From Davidsoniella eucalypti (taxonomy: Eukaryota; Ascomycota; Sordariomycetes; Microascales; Ceratocystidaceae), in contig RMBW01000001.1 in assembly GCA_004009845.1 (NCBI GenBank), positions 434,001-498,000 of the forward strand: a stretch of DNA of 64,000 nt, given 5' to 3'. Each line of letters starts with the position of its first letter. Within the stretch, counting starts at the first letter, position 1. Positions 10,548-22,661 of this stretch are shown here, one piece after another. The notes below the pieces were generated by a model that was not told the DNA's origin, made no database searches, and worked only from the letters and a program-made list of their open reading frames with translations. Position numbers and translations under genes: made by a program.

Positions 10548-11659
10548 CTACTCTTTGGGAAATGTGGCTGCCGCACGACTGAGCTTTCTTAGAATCGGCG
10601 GCAGCTTACCGGAGCGCAAGACGTTGACACAGTCCTCGATTAGAGCGCTATCTGCTTGTGACATGGAGTGTGACCGGCGCAGCCAGTACTCAAAGGGCCC
10701 ACCTATGATGATACATCTGTTAGCAAAAGTTATTGGTGGTGTTTACAAACAATGATAAGTGACTTACGATTTCTATGCAAGGCGGCACCGAGCTCGACAC
10801 ACCGTTCACTGGGCAGATGCTCGTGGTGTAGTTCGGTAAAATGCGCAATCATTTTAGCTACATCCTTGAGAGGCCACTTGCAAGGGCCGCTGGGCTGGCG
10901 TCCCGGGCCTGCCTGTAGATACTTTTGTGTAGTACACAGACGGCATTTCCAGAAGCCCAAGCGCTGGACTTGTACACCCGAGTCGTCATTTTCGGCAGTT
11001 TCCTCTGCCTTTGTAGACTCCTCGGCATTCCAATCTTGTTTCCGTCTTCTCTTCGGGGCCGGAGTGGCGCTCTGAGACTCAATTTCGGCGTCTGCGATAG
11101 GGATAGGCTCCGGGACCATCGGCGCAATCACTGGAGCCGACGGGGGCACAAAAGCCTGAACAGCACCTCTCTCTCCAAGGACAAGAGATGGGTTGATGCC
11201 AGTCTGCGACTCGAAGTGAATCAAGTCGATCTTCTGCTGACTACGGCGGATGTTGTGATTAGCATCCATGGCACGCAGTCGCAAAGCTCTTGCCTCCTCT
11301 GGAGTCAGGTCAGAAACAGTGCATAATTGGTGGTTGCAGTAATCACGGTCGTAGGTGTACGCATTCAAATCATCATGTGCATGATTCAGTAGCAAGGCTA
11401 GGACGCTCTTTTGTGCGCTGGCAGCAGCTGCTGAGAGGGCATGAAGGCCGGAATGCGAGTTGCAACCTGCTGTGGGAGATGTTGGTGCGCTGGAGCTGGT
11501 ACGAGAGGTAGGGGTTGTAGAAGATGGTTCCTGTTCGGGGCTTCCGCCAGGCTTTGAAGCAGTTGAAGGCACCGATGAGGGTGATGATGGCTGGTTGGCC
11601 TGTTGATAGACGTCCTTGGGCTCTTGTGCCTCGACTGTTTTGTTGTTGTATCGTGCCAT
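10548..11659 (-). CDS. Putative zinc-finger nuclear protein, two exons
   Basis: Exon 1 is 10768-11659 and exon 2 is 10548-10702. The intron (10703-10767, 65 nt) has a GTAAGT donor, a GCTAAC branch candidate and an ATAG acceptor. Joining restores the frame and adds 51 residues (RGPFEYWLRRSHSMS...), giving 348 residues. Without splicing the frame would end in an intron-encoded tail. The start is the ATG at 11657-11659, since the frame further upstream has no other ATG. An N-terminal Pro/Ser/Thr-rich region is followed by a helical segment, an NLS-like KRRRKQ (about residue 203) and a WKCRLC pair with HFTELHH about 30 residues later, suggesting one C2H2-like zinc site. I do not recognise the family. 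Nuclear location and nucleic-acid binding are inference. Confidence 0.75.
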
Positions 11660-12806
11660 ACTGGGGGAGATATGATGGGACTTTGTATGCGCCAGCAAAA
11701 ACAAGGTGACTTGAGTTGTGTAGGCGGTGCCAGTGACAGTAATTAGGCTATAGAGGAGCGTTGGCTAAGCTTGTAGTGGAAAAGAATTGCAACAGATGCG
11801 AGACAATGTAAGGTGAAGCTTTGTAAATAGTGTGTTCTATTTGGTAGAGGATTAAATATTCGGGGAGTGATAGAATAGGAAAGAATAACAACAGGAAGAC
11901 AAACAAACACAGCTGTCTATAAAGAATCAGAAATTAGAGAAGAGGAGGGAAAAACAGATGAAAAAAAAACGGCCCAGTAACGAAATTTTCCAATCCTCAA
12001 AAAGAACAAGAAAAAAAAAAACTCTTGCTCAAAGGAGCAAACTGAGGAAAGAATGGGCAATTGCAAATAAGACAAAAGAAAGTGGAGAAAACCGACCAAT
12101 TAGATACAGTCGCACACTGACTTTCTCATTCAGGCTAGCCTGGATGACCTTTTTTTTTTTGCTTTTTTTTTCCTATTGTTTTACTAGACATTTCTTTCTT
12201 TGTTTTTATCCCTCACTTCTTCAATTCGCAATCTTGAATGGATGAAAAAGAAGAAAAGAAACTTGTAATTTCAAATCATAGTACATAGCCAGTATGCAAA
12301 GATATGTAATTTAGACTATACTTAGATACAGATAATATAGGCATACATAAAGTATAGCGGGCTTAGTTCACATGGCTGAAAATTGATTTTGCTCATTACT
12401 TTATGAAATTTGCGTACTATTGGGTTTACACATGCAAGTTGAAATATCGCACAATTCATCGCCAAACCATTGCCATTCGTAACTTTACAGCAGAGAGAAG
12501 ATACAGCAAAGAAAAACAACAAAGCACATCAAACGTAATTATAAAAATTGGTGCAAGCTCAACGAAGCTACATCCTACGTTTCGTATAAGAAGCCATATC
12601 GAGCTAGCGTTCTATCCTACGTTCTTTCTCTATTATAGTAGAGGGGCGATAAGATAAGCCCATCAAAATTTTGCCCTGCAAAAAAAGCTTGATAGGCTCG
12701 ACCAAAATCGTAACAAGACCAACAATCAATCAATACCAGGAATCCGTCTCTAAGATCTTCTCTTGCAACTTGAGCTTTCCAGCCCACCCATCCACAATCT
12801 ATCGCA
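11660..12806. promoter_or_regulatory. Divergent promoter region between zinc-finger gene and NOP9
   Basis: About 1.1 kb separates two divergently transcribed genes. It holds long A-rich and T-rich runs (about 11959-12020 and 12150-12172), as expected for nucleosome-poor fungal promoters. No protein-like frame was recognised. Confidence 0.5.
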
Positions 12807-15167
12807 ATGCCGAAACCAAGAACAAAACGTTCCGCTGTGCGTGAGGAAAAAAAGCGCAAGCATCACGAAGAAGACGGCGAAATCTCAACTAAGCGTCACC
12901 GCGCTACCGACGAAGCGGCCCCAAACGAGCCTGCCGACAATGATGTTGTTGGCAATTCCGAAGCCGCTGGCCCTGCCGAGGAGTCAATGGCCTGGGAGAT
13001 CGACGTGAAGCCCGAAACCGCTGAGCCTAAGACGAACCCGCGCGACAACTTTAACATGGGCGAACAACAGACATACGGCGAAGGCGAAGGCTACGACGAG
13101 AATGGACGCCCTGAGCGCGAGTTCTTCGGCATGCTGACCGATGAAGAGCAGGAGTATTTCCGCAGTGCCGATGAAGTGCTTGAATTGAATCAGTTCCCTA
13201 CTCCCGACGAGCGCCGCTTCTTCCTCGCCAACGTCTACAAGGAAGCGCGCGGCAAGGAGCTCAAGCTCGCCAGCAGCCAGTCTTGCTCTCGTCTCATGGA
13301 GCGCCTGATTCTTTTGTCCTCTACCAAGCAAAAGAAGCATCTGTTCGAACAATTCGCCGGCCACTTCCTCAGTCTTGTCCAACACCGTTTCGCTAGCCAC
13401 TGTTGCGAGACCCTATTCTTCCAGTCGGCACCTGCCGTATCGCTGGAGTTGGGAGGCATCCCAGAGACTCCTGCCGAGGGTGAAGAAGAGCCCGAGGTTG
13501 AGATTGAGGACGAGGCTATGGGCGACGGTGAGAACGGGGAAAAGAAGCCTCCTGCTTCTATGGAAGACATGTTCCTTCTGACTTTGGACGAGCTAGATGG
13601 CCAACTCAGCTATCTTCTGACCGATCGCTACGCCTCGCATACTCTCCGTGTTCTATTGATCGTTCTCTCTGGTCGTCCATTGCAAGACGTCAAGACCAAG
13701 TCTTTGCTCAAGAGTAAGAAGGCCGAACACATCTCCGTTCCAGGCGCCCTCGCAAACTCTAGTGAGCTTATCCATCAAATACGCCCTGTCCCGCCCAACT
13801 TCAACATGGCTACCCAGAAGATTATCAGTGACGTTGCTTCGTCTATGGACCCGGCAACTATTCGGATTCTTGCTCGCCATCCAACCGGAAACCCTATCTT
13901 ACAGCTTCTCGTCGAACTTGAGCTTGCTATGCGCCCCAAGGGCAAGAAGAAGAAAAAGGATGCTGATGGCGATGCCGCAGAAGAGGTTGACAACTCTCTC
14001 TTCTCACGCTTACTTCCCGATGCTCCCGAATCACTCAGCAAGCCGGAAAGTCGCGCATCTGATTTCTTCAACAGCATGGTCTACGACCCGATTGGCTCGC
14101 GCTTAATCGAAACCATCATCGCCCATGCGCCATCCAAGATCTTCAAGGCTCTACAGGCCAACATGTTTGATGATCGTATTCACGCCTATGCCCGTAATGA
14201 CGTTGCTTCATACCCCGCAATTCGTGCTCTAGAGCGCATGAGCGGTAAAGATCTAGCTGACGCAATTGACAAGATTACACCCACCGTTGCTTCGCTGATT
14301 GAGCGCCAACGCTACAACGTCGTCAAAGCTCTTCTCGAGCGTGCTAATGCTCGCAATATTAAAGACAGGATCGATGGTCTCCGCAATGCCATCGTCTCGG
14401 CCTGCAATAACGACCCCAAGAACGTCGTTCCCGTACTTTGCGCCCTGCGCGCTGATCCAAAGGACGCCAAAGACGCTGAAAAGGTTGCCAAGAAAAACAC
14501 TCTTGAGCGTGCTGCAGCTCACGGCGCCCAGCTAGCTGCCGTTATGCTCACCGTGCCTGGTCCACCCACCAAGGCGGTCCAGACATCACTGCAGTCACTA
14601 AGCAGCGATGAGCTACTTGCTCTTGGCACCACATCAGCTTCGAGCTCGTCAGTGCTAGTAACCGCCTTGGAACAGCCCTCGCTGAACAAGTTCTTCCACA
14701 AGGCTCTGATTGCGGCACTAATGCCACATTCCGTAGCGCTTGCGACCAATAACTACGGTCGCAAGATCGTCGAGAGCATCATTGCCGTTCCTACCCGCAG
14801 TGAAGGACGCAGTGTCCCCTTCCACCTCAAGGAGCAGATCATGACCCAACTAGGTGGACATGAGGCTGAGATGCGCGAGTCTTGGGCAGGCCGGGCTGTG
14901 TGGAGAGCGTGGAGAGGAGATTTCTGGAAACGCAAGCGGTTAGATTGGGTCCGTTGGGTCAAAGAATCGGATGGTAGTGCCCCAGAGGATCTATTTGCGG
15001 CAAAGGCAAATGTTAACGCTGGCCAGAAGAAGTATATGCCAAAGGCGGAGTGGGAGGTTGAGAAATTGAAGAAGAGAAGACAGGCTCAAGATGCTAAGGA
15101 ACCTCCTAGGAGGATTATACTACGTGAGCGACTACAACAACAACAACAACAAGAAGAAGATCAATAG
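12807..15167 (+). CDS. NOP9: Nucleolar Pumilio-like RNA-binding protein Nop9
   Basis: This intronless ORF encodes 786 residues from ATG 12807. A basic, Lys/Arg-rich N-terminus (MPKPRTKRSA) is followed by an acidic linker. The core is a run of Pumilio-like repeats, with motifs such as SQSCSRLMERLI, HRFASHCCETLF, DRYASHTLRVLL, DPIGSRLIETII and NNYGRKIVESII, spread from about residue 155 to 700. A C-terminal stretch with WAGRAVWRAWRGDFWKRK and a Gln-rich end (CAA repeats near 15135) closes it. Length and order match fungal Nop9. By family knowledge Nop9 binds pre-rRNA near the 18S 3' end and protects it from premature cleavage by Nob1 during 40S biogenesis in the nucleolus. Confidence 0.95.
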   Translation: MPKPRTKRSAVREEKKRKHHEEDGEISTKRHRATDEAAPNEPADNDVVGNSEAAGPAEESMAWEIDVKPETAEPKTNPRDNFNMGEQQTYGEGEGYDENGRPEREFFGMLTDEEQEYFRSADEVLELNQFPTPDERRFFLANVYKEARGKELKLASSQSCSRLMERLILLSSTKQKKHLFEQFAGHFLSLVQHRFASHCCETLFFQSAPAVSLELGGIPETPAEGEEEPEVEIEDEAMGDGENGEKKPPASMEDMFLLTLDELDGQLSYLLTDRYASHTLRVLLIVLSGRPLQDVKTKSLLKSKKAEHISVPGALANSSELIHQIRPVPPNFNMATQKIISDVASSMDPATIRILARHPTGNPILQLLVELELAMRPKGKKKKKDADGDAAEEVDNSLFSRLLPDAPESLSKPESRASDFFNSMVYDPIGSRLIETIIAHAPSKIFKALQANMFDDRIHAYARNDVASYPAIRALERMSGKDLADAIDKITPTVASLIERQRYNVVKALLERANARNIKDRIDGLRNAIVSACNNDPKNVVPVLCALRADPKDAKDAEKVAKKNTLERAAAHGAQLAAVMLTVPGPPTKAVQTSLQSLSSDELLALGTTSASSSSVLVTALEQPSLNKFFHKALIAALMPHSVALATNNYGRKIVESIIAVPTRSEGRSVPFHLKEQIMTQLGGHEAEMRESWAGRAVWRAWRGDFWKRKRLDWVRWVKESDGSAPEDLFAAKANVNAGQKKYMPKAEWEVEKLKKRRQAQDAKEPPRRIILRERLQQQQQQEEDQ

Positions 15168-16177
15168 GAAAAGTAGACTCGTTTCTATGTAGTGGTAGGC
15201 CTTCAAATTCCGTTGTGGCTTGTTTTATTTGCGAATCTATCATCCAAAAGTATCATCAGTTCGTCCTTTTCTAGTACATATATAATATATTTATAGAATA
15301 CCAATTATCATCCTTTAAACTTCAGATCAATTGACTTACATTCTACTTGTATGAAAAACAAACAAATGTCGTTGTAAAGATACGAAGGAGATATCAGATC
15401 CTTGTATATAATTACATGGTGGAATGATCATCGTACTTAAATACAAAAAGCTAAGCTAAGTCTAGGAGACAAAAGGAAGAATTAAGACAACAAAAGTCAA
15501 TGCTAAGATCGGAACTAAGAATATACATAAAATAATTGATCGCATCGGCAGGCGGATTCATATAGGAGGAGGATGAACATCTCGTCATTGAACTAGGCAA
15601 CGTATCATAAAGAATGAGATTGAAATGTATTTTTACACCAGCCAAAATAAAACAAGGCGGGTTTTCGACCGGTGCTACCACCGCCAATTAAACCAAAAAA
15701 TAAATATGAAAAGGATGTTAGAGACTGTTTAGAACGTCCTCCCTGGAAATTTGACTATGACAAAAAGGAGAAAAAAAAAAGTCCTATAGTGAGAGATAGA
15801 GTTCCTAGCGCCTGGGGCTTTCCACTCTAATACATTAAGATGAAAGATTCTGCGTGGGTAAACAGAAACAGACCATAAATAAACAAAGAAAATTTAGCAA
15901 GAAAGGTTGTTCGAAAGCAGAAAAAAATGTTCAAAACTGGGAGACATCCCAAAAGAAAAAAAGAATAAAGCAAAAAACCAATCCGACCTTTACCAACGCC
16001 TAATATTTCCAAATAACCGTCCTTGGTTCGTCGCGTAGCCACTAATAACAGTGTGAAAAGAATCGCAATAATGTAAAAACAAGAGAAAAATAACATGTGT
16101 AAAAAGAGGAATGAAAATGAGGAATGAAAATGAGTAACGGGAATAAAAAGAGAGGATATTTGATACGCTTGTCTGTT
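15168..16177. other. Intergenic 3' flanks of NOP9 and HPC2 (convergent genes)
   Basis: This AT-rich stretch separates the ends of two convergent genes. Only overlapping short ORFs without family resemblance are present. Poly(A) or T runs occur, for example about 15770. Confidence 0.5.
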
Positions 16178-18246
16178 TCAAGCGCCAACATCAAGGATGT
16201 CGATATCATTATCGGTAGCAGCAGCTGCTGCTGCGGCTTGTTGAGCCTTCGTAGCCTTAGGCTTTCGGGTGGTACCGCCACGCCCACGACCGCGTGCGGC
16301 CTTCTCGGCCTTCTCAGCTGCCTTTTCGGCTTTTTCGGCTGCTTTTTCAGCCGCCTTGTCTGCCTTTTCCTTGTCGCGTTCGGCCTTGGTTTTGCCTCCA
16401 CGGGCACCACGACCACCACGACCACGCTTCACTGGTTCACTACGTAGAAAAAAGATGTTAGCAAATCAGTTAGCTTATTAGAGGCATAGAATGAAACTTA
16501 CGGTACAGCTGGTTTTTCTGGCTCTCTTACAAGAGGTCCAGAGTAAACAAAAAAGCCGTCACGACTGGCAGCAGCTTGTTCTTCCCAGAGCATTTCAGAA
16601 TCATCAACAAAGTCATCATCTTTATCATATTCGTCTTCCTTCATTACCCGCTTTCTCTTCGTGGGCTTGGCGGGGATATCGAGTCCACTGTGATGCGCCT
16701 TGTCGAGATTGCTAGCCTCAGCATCAGACGCGTCCTCAGACATGTCATCATCGCCAGAGTCCTTGTTACCAACAAGACTCTTTTCCAACGAAGCAGTAGC
16801 TGCGGCAATGCGAGCCTTGCGATCCCTTTGGGCAGCAAGGCGAGGATGTAGAGCATCCCATCCGTAACGCTCTTCGGCCATACGCATAAAATTCACGTAC
16901 TTGTTGGTTTCACCTGGAACAATCGGGATCGTGAGGTAGATTGTGGGTGCAACAACTTCTTCTCCTGGTCTCGCCTTTCCAAAGTCAAGGATTGACCGCT
17001 CATCGGACATTTCGACATCTTCATTGGTTTTGTCGGTGGTTTTTTGTGAAGAGCCAGAGTTGACTACCTTTTCTTTCAATTGCTTTTTAGCAACAACGGC
17101 GGCACCAGACTCCTTTTTAGAGTCGCCTTTTGTTGACGTCTTCTTTTCGCCCTTGGTCGATGCCGCCTTTTTTGTTGTAGTATAAGTGGCCTCTGCAGCA
17201 ATAATAGCCGACGGGAGGGTTTTGCGCTCCGGTACAGGTGACGGCTTGAGCGACGGGACCTGCATGGTGCTGCTAGGCTTGGGTTCGGCGGGAGCGTGTG
17301 TTGCAGGTGTGGCAAAAGATGCTGGTGTCGGCGTGGATGTGGAAGTAGTAGAAGTAGAGGTGGTGGGAGAAACGGCGACAACAGGAGTAGTAGTAGCAGC
17401 AGCAGATGGTGGAGGAGGTGGTGCAATTAATGAGGATTTGGCGGGAAGAGATGGAATTGCAGGTCGTAAATTTACAGGTGAAGGGGGAACGGACGATTGT
17501 TTTCTAGCGAAAGTGTTGTGGCTAACTTGGGGGGAGAGAGTGACAGGCGCAGGGCCCACTAAACTGGCAATAGACGGAGAGGCACTGGGCCGGTTGGTAT
17601 TGGTATTGGGTACTATGGGCGCGGCAGAAGGAACACGCGGCGAAGCATTCGTCGACGCATTTGTACCGTATGGGTCACGTGCCAACATAGTATCTCGCAC
17701 AGGGTCGAAGTTTCCTCGAATAGGATCATAACTTTGGCCGCTGGTTCTAAGGGGAATTGGGGTTGAGGTGGGCGAGGTAGAGATGGGTTCATCATTGAGA
17801 ATGCTACGCATCGATGTATCGCGGCGGGGGATCTTGTTTGGGGGCTCTTGAGATGATAATTGTGTGCGGCTTGGGGTATTGTTCTGGGGATGTGAAAGGT
17901 CAATGGACATTTCCATCATGTCTGTAATTTTGGACTGGTGAAAAGGAATTGAGGTGGCGGAAACTCTGCTAGTATCAGCTTCGTCTTCAGTCTCAATTGC
18001 AGTTGCGGCCTTTCGTTTGCGGGCAACAGTGGGCGCGTTAGGATCACGGGGCTTTCTAGTGCGTTTAGGCTTCGCGTCGCTATCGATATCTGGGGAGCTC
18101 TTCTTCTGGGTCATCGATCCAGGCTTGCGGCCTGGCTTCTTGCGAGGAAGGCCGGCAGCAGTGAGTTGAATTTGGATGTGGGATTCTTCGGGGTTCGAGG
18201 TGGTGTATCGACCAGGTGTTATGTTGCCAAGGAGTATATTATCCAT
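16178..18246 (-). CDS. HPC2: HIR complex subunit HPC2/ubinuclein-like
   Basis: Two exons: 16502-18246 and 16178-16439, separated by a 62-nt intron (16440-16501) with GTAAGT donor, GCTAACAT branch and TACGTAG acceptor. The spliced product is 668 residues. The start chosen is ATG 18246 (MDNILLGNIT). A further in-frame ATG lies upstream, but its flank (ATGGTAAATC) could belong to a leader intron. An AT-hook-like region (RKKPGRKPGS, RKPRDPNAP) is followed by a long Ser/Pro/Thr-rich region. Then comes the Hpc2-related domain: IYLTIPIVPGETNKYVNFMR, ERYGWDALHP, and DKDDDFVDDSEM...DGFFVYSGPLV. Exon 2 encodes a K/R/G-rich, Ala-Glu-Lys-rich helical tail. By family knowledge it anchors the HIRA complex, a replication-independent H3-H4 chaperone. 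Confidence 0.93.
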
Positions 18247-21200
18247 TAGAGCTGATTTCAAGAGGTTATTTGATATGCCGTGACTTGAAAGAAGATGTAA
18301 AAGCGCTATTTGAAAAGAACAAAAACGATTTACCATAAAAGTGATTTCAAAACGGAAGATTAGATGATTGAAATCAACAACATAGGCAAGGATGGAGTAG
18401 GGCAAGCCAATTGCTAGGAACTTGAAGAAAAAAAAAAAGTATTCAACAGACGGATTGCGCTGATAAACAGTTACAGAGTCGTATGAAAGACCGAGGCCTT
18501 CCGATCATATCAGATAGAACACCAAGGATAAGATACGCTTTATGGTTTGCACCAAACCTTTTGATATCAAAAGGACAGGAAAAGGGCATTAACCAAGTAC
18601 CGATTTCGCCTTTTGCCGTAAAATGAAGGGTAAACCTAAGATACAGAGAGCTGTCTTTGAGAAATGCAGCCAATATACAAGGCTACAACGATAAAAGCGG
18701 TAATAAGCTACTGGTTATAAAAGAAGCGGCGGGATTGATTTGACCAATAAGAAAGCGAGCCGACGCAAGCAGTATTAGCTAAATGGGCCGCTGCAAGGCT
18801 CAAAATGGAAACAACCAAAAACAGAGAAGCAACTTTTAATAGTGGTCCGTGCGTCACAACAGCAGCTCCTTCTAGGAAACCGTCAGGAAACTAGTGTTCG
18901 TCCACCTCCGAATAGCCTCACTCAAATGTTGTGATGATAGGACTGTCACGTACAGCGATGCAATAGAGCAAATTAAGCTCGGCTATAGAAAGGCAGGCAA
19001 CGATGATAAACGGAAGAAAAGTAAATAATAATAATCAAGAAAAATCGGCGCTTCTAGTGATGGTACTTTGGCAGTGCTATCGAGAGCGCGATGATGATTT
19101 TAGCGATGTTTTGTGTTGTGATGTTGCGAAAGTCGTAGTGGTGTTCGCAGTGTTGTGGTGAGGAAAAAGGGGGTTGTGAGAGGGGAAAAAGATGGAAGAA
19201 AAAAAGTGGCAGAGAACGGCGATGTTTGAGAAAGTGAGAGAGAAAAAAAAAGCCTCGGATGTGATTGACCTTATTTTGGGGAGAATAAACAATGAAGGGG
19301 CGACAGAATTGGGAACAAAATGGCTTCGTTTATTTGGGTCGGAAAAAAGCATGGAAAACCCACAAACAACCAGTCAGGAAAATCTCCAGAGATTGCTTGC
19401 TGCTGCCGTTTCTACCACTGCTGGTCGTATTAATGATACGTCCTAACAGAGGGGAAGATAGAGCAAGCTGGCGAGAACGAGAAGTCAGCGGGAATGGAGC
19501 GAAGGAAGCTAAAAGGGGACTAAATGTACTATCAAGTTAGCAAAATGAATAAACCAACATGAATATCAATAACAAAAGCTACGACTAGACCACCTCTAGC
19601 ACTTGCCGTTGAAAGCGTATGTGCCTGTTCGCACTTGTACGCATCGAATGCAGCCAAAGCATCACAAGGAATTCTCGGGTGCGAAAAAAACGAGGAGAAG
19701 GATGCAGAATAGGGTCAAGCCACAGGGTGTGTCCATCAACTAGTCAAAATAGACATCTTTTTACATACGTACATATACTCTCATACAACTAACTATTTAT
19801 TGCCTGCCGCTTAGGAGATAACAAGGCAACAAGGTACAGTAAGCTAGCTTGTCGCGGAAAGTGCATACACGTATGTACCTACTATACCGTCCAGCAAAGG
19901 CAAAAAAAATAACAAACCACGAAATTGCGGCTGTAACTGCCTGTGGACCAGTGCAAGGGATAATGCCATCGATATTAGTTAGGCCTGTGCTCACTTTGGG
20001 CTGTTGACTAGCCGACGTTCAGAGAAGCATACCAGTAGTCATAGACAAGAACAACAACTTTGATGGAGCTTTGTTGCATATGACAGACTGGGCTCACGCC
20101 CCCTTGTGCTCAGAATGGCAGGGGTGCGTATAGCAGCGATTAGGTGATGGGAAATTTTCCACTACCTTGCCGGGGTAGTAAAAGTTTCCATTTCCTGTCA
20201 AGTCATCTTTTGTTCTTTTTATTTTTCTTTGCGACCCATTTCCAACAGGGACGGTACCCCAGCTTTTCTGCACAGTGAAGATATACTATATTTTTGCCTG
20301 TACAAACAGTGTTCTTTAATCCTTCTTACTGTCCTGTAAGAGCCATTAAATCTGGCACGAGCACAAACGAGACAAAATGTGGGTCGGGGTTGCAAAAACA
20401 ATATACTAATGTACTCACTCAGATGTAAGTAATATCTTACTCTTCAACAACGGGTGACAACATTGTAGAGCAGTACTTTCCGCCTGACATGTTTCGCTCA
20501 ACATTTTTTCTACTCAAACTCAAAGACAACATAAGCTATACTATCATTGTCTTGTATTTATGAATCTAATGCTCTTTTTGTGGCTTTTTCGGAAGCCTCA
20601 AGCCCCGATTATTATTTACTCTCGATCCATCTTTTCTGAGCCCCTTTTATCTGATGTTCTTTTTCTCACTCTTCTACTCAAAATTCACCATGCATATATG
20701 GTTTAGTACACGATTTGATCTCAACTGAATTTAATTTTATACACATCATAATTGGCTTTCAACCATACAGCCATAGCATGCTGTTGCTTGAGGACACAAT
20801 AGTGATTGACAATGGACAGTTGAGTTCATAGTGGGTCTGTTTTCTGTGTTTTAACTGGCTGGCGACGGTGACTCCCGCGTTTGTTGCGCTTCTGGAAGGA
20901 GAAATGGATACGCGATCCACGGCCCATGTGTGTGGGGCGTGTCTCCAGAAAATTCGCTAGATTAGAACCTCGCTCTTCAGCTATGTTAAGGTTAACCCTC
21001 CGAAAAGCCGGGTACACTCTTGGACCCGAAGATAACCCCAACTGCATCACTGCAAACTTATTGATAACGGATAGACTCGGCAACTATTTTTACGAAACTG
21101 TATTTCTTTATCTCTCTATGTCTTTTTTTCTTCTTTTTGTTTTTGTGCTAGCCTCCCATGTGGAACTCACTCTATATACTAAGGTTTACATATCATCTCC

Positions 21201-21710
21201 TTCTCTCTTCTTTTTCTTTCAAAACGTCATACATTGCCATTTGTATGCATCTAGATAACAATTGGCAATCCCATGTGCTTATTGTATATCACGACGATCA
21301 TGCAGAGAAGCACCGAAAGTGGGTCTGCTACTAACTAGGAACTAGGCATGGGTATCTGGCTTGTCCAATGAAACCTAGTACTATTATGGTTCAATCTACT
21401 TGCTTACAATTGTCCGTTTACGCTTCTTAGTATTTGACGACATCCACTTAGAAAGAAGAAATGCCATGATAATACTCTTTGATGTAATTGGTACTTCGTT
21501 ATTTCTATAGAGTGACATAACTATCTTATTGGTACCTTTGGTACTGCTCTCCAAAGCTGCTATCGATGGAATGTAGGTACGTGGTGATTTGAAAACCACA
21601 CATTGTCTCATTAACCCTGTAAATATCGTCGGATAGCCAATTCTAGGGAGCTTCTATTTTATAGGCCGTTCTTCCTACAAGCTATAGCAGGGATGTTAAA
21701 AAAAGATAGT
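18247..21710. other. Intergenic, no convincing gene
   Basis: This is the HPC2 promoter side and a long AT-rich tract. Several ORFs of 60-125 codons overlap on both strands and lack family resemblance. No tRNA, rRNA or transposon domain was recognised. Confidence 0.5.
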
Positions 21711-22100
21711 GACTTTGTACTTCAGCACAAATAGCAGGGAGTCTTTTAAAAAGGTACTTAGCCCACAAAACACTAAGTACTCCTCACTTAGTCTTCAAAG
21801 GCTGCCACCTGCCAGCTGCCACAGTACATTTCTTTTTCATTAATTTTATGGAGCTATAGAGCTATGAAGATGTATGAATATATATGTATGTATATAGAAC
21901 TTCATGCTAAAAACATAATTTGCAATGCTAAAGCTCCTGCTTATCGCCTATAAAAACATATATGTATGATGATCTTGGCAGCTGGCAGCTTTTGAAGACT
22001 ACGTGAGAAGTACCCGATATTTTGTGGGGCTAAGTACCTTTTTGAAGAACCCCTGCTATTTGTGCTGAAGTACTAATATGTGGTGCTGAAGTACAAAGTC
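21711..22100. mobile_element. MITE-like element with about 115-125 bp terminal inverted repeats
   Basis: The left arm (21711-21824) begins GACTTTGTACTTCAGCAC and continues through AAATAGCAGGG and AAAAAGGTACTTAGCCC to AGTCTTCAAAGGCTGCC. The right arm (21975-22100) is its reverse complement with scattered mismatches and a 16-bp internal duplication of the terminal motif (GTGCTGAAGTAC occurs twice). The centre (21825-21974) has no coding capacity and contains copy 2 of the 36-bp core. Flanks are GATAGT and CCATAAG, so a target duplication is not clear. The size, long TIRs and lack of ORF fit a non-autonomous DNA transposon. Confidence 0.7.
21839..21874. repeat. 36-bp dispersed repeat core, copy 2 (inside the MITE-like element)
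   Basis: It differs at one position (ATTTTATGG instead of ATCTTATGG) from the core at 9063-9098. It lies in the unique centre between the two inverted arms of the element at 21711-22100. Confidence 0.8.
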
Positions 22101-22661
22101 CCATAAGATATTCTAGGGAACAATCAACACAGATACGTTATAATTAGTCATAGCACCACGGTTGCTGTGCGGAATAACAAAAATGTTGATTTTCCCATGA
22201 AAGAAAATTAATGATACAAACTATATCAAACTATGTTTTGTATGGTTTCAGCTGTTTCTTTTATACCCCCCCTACAAACCAATGATTTTTTTTTTTTTTC
22301 CGTTTAACATTGATATGGGCTAGTTTTTTTTCTACAATTTCTCTTTAGATACGCTTTCGTCTCTTGCACGATGTGATCAAATTTTGTTCAATTAAATACA
22401 AAGATACTTCTTTTCTATTCATGAAGACCTATGGCCGAAATTCATAACCCAATGGACAGCGATCTCCCAATCTCCGGTATAAAGTACTAGATACATATAT
22501 GTAACTATATGCTTTAGGGGTAGAGATGGAAACTTTGATATAGTCAGACAGACGAATAAATATTGATAACGAGCACTTTATAGACCTCATTTTTGGAGTT
22601 CTAGAATTAAGATAACTGTACTATAAGACTTAAAGTGTGATCATTGGTTGAATGCATCCCT
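22101..22661. other. Intergenic 3' flank of SDR gene
   Basis: AT-rich, with T runs near 22290-22335. No gene is seen. Confidence 0.5.

Noticed and set aside
17186..17731. 181-codon plus-strand frame
   Set aside because: It is the antisense shadow of the low-complexity part of HPC2; Ala/Gly/Val richness mirrors Ser/Pro/Thr codons.
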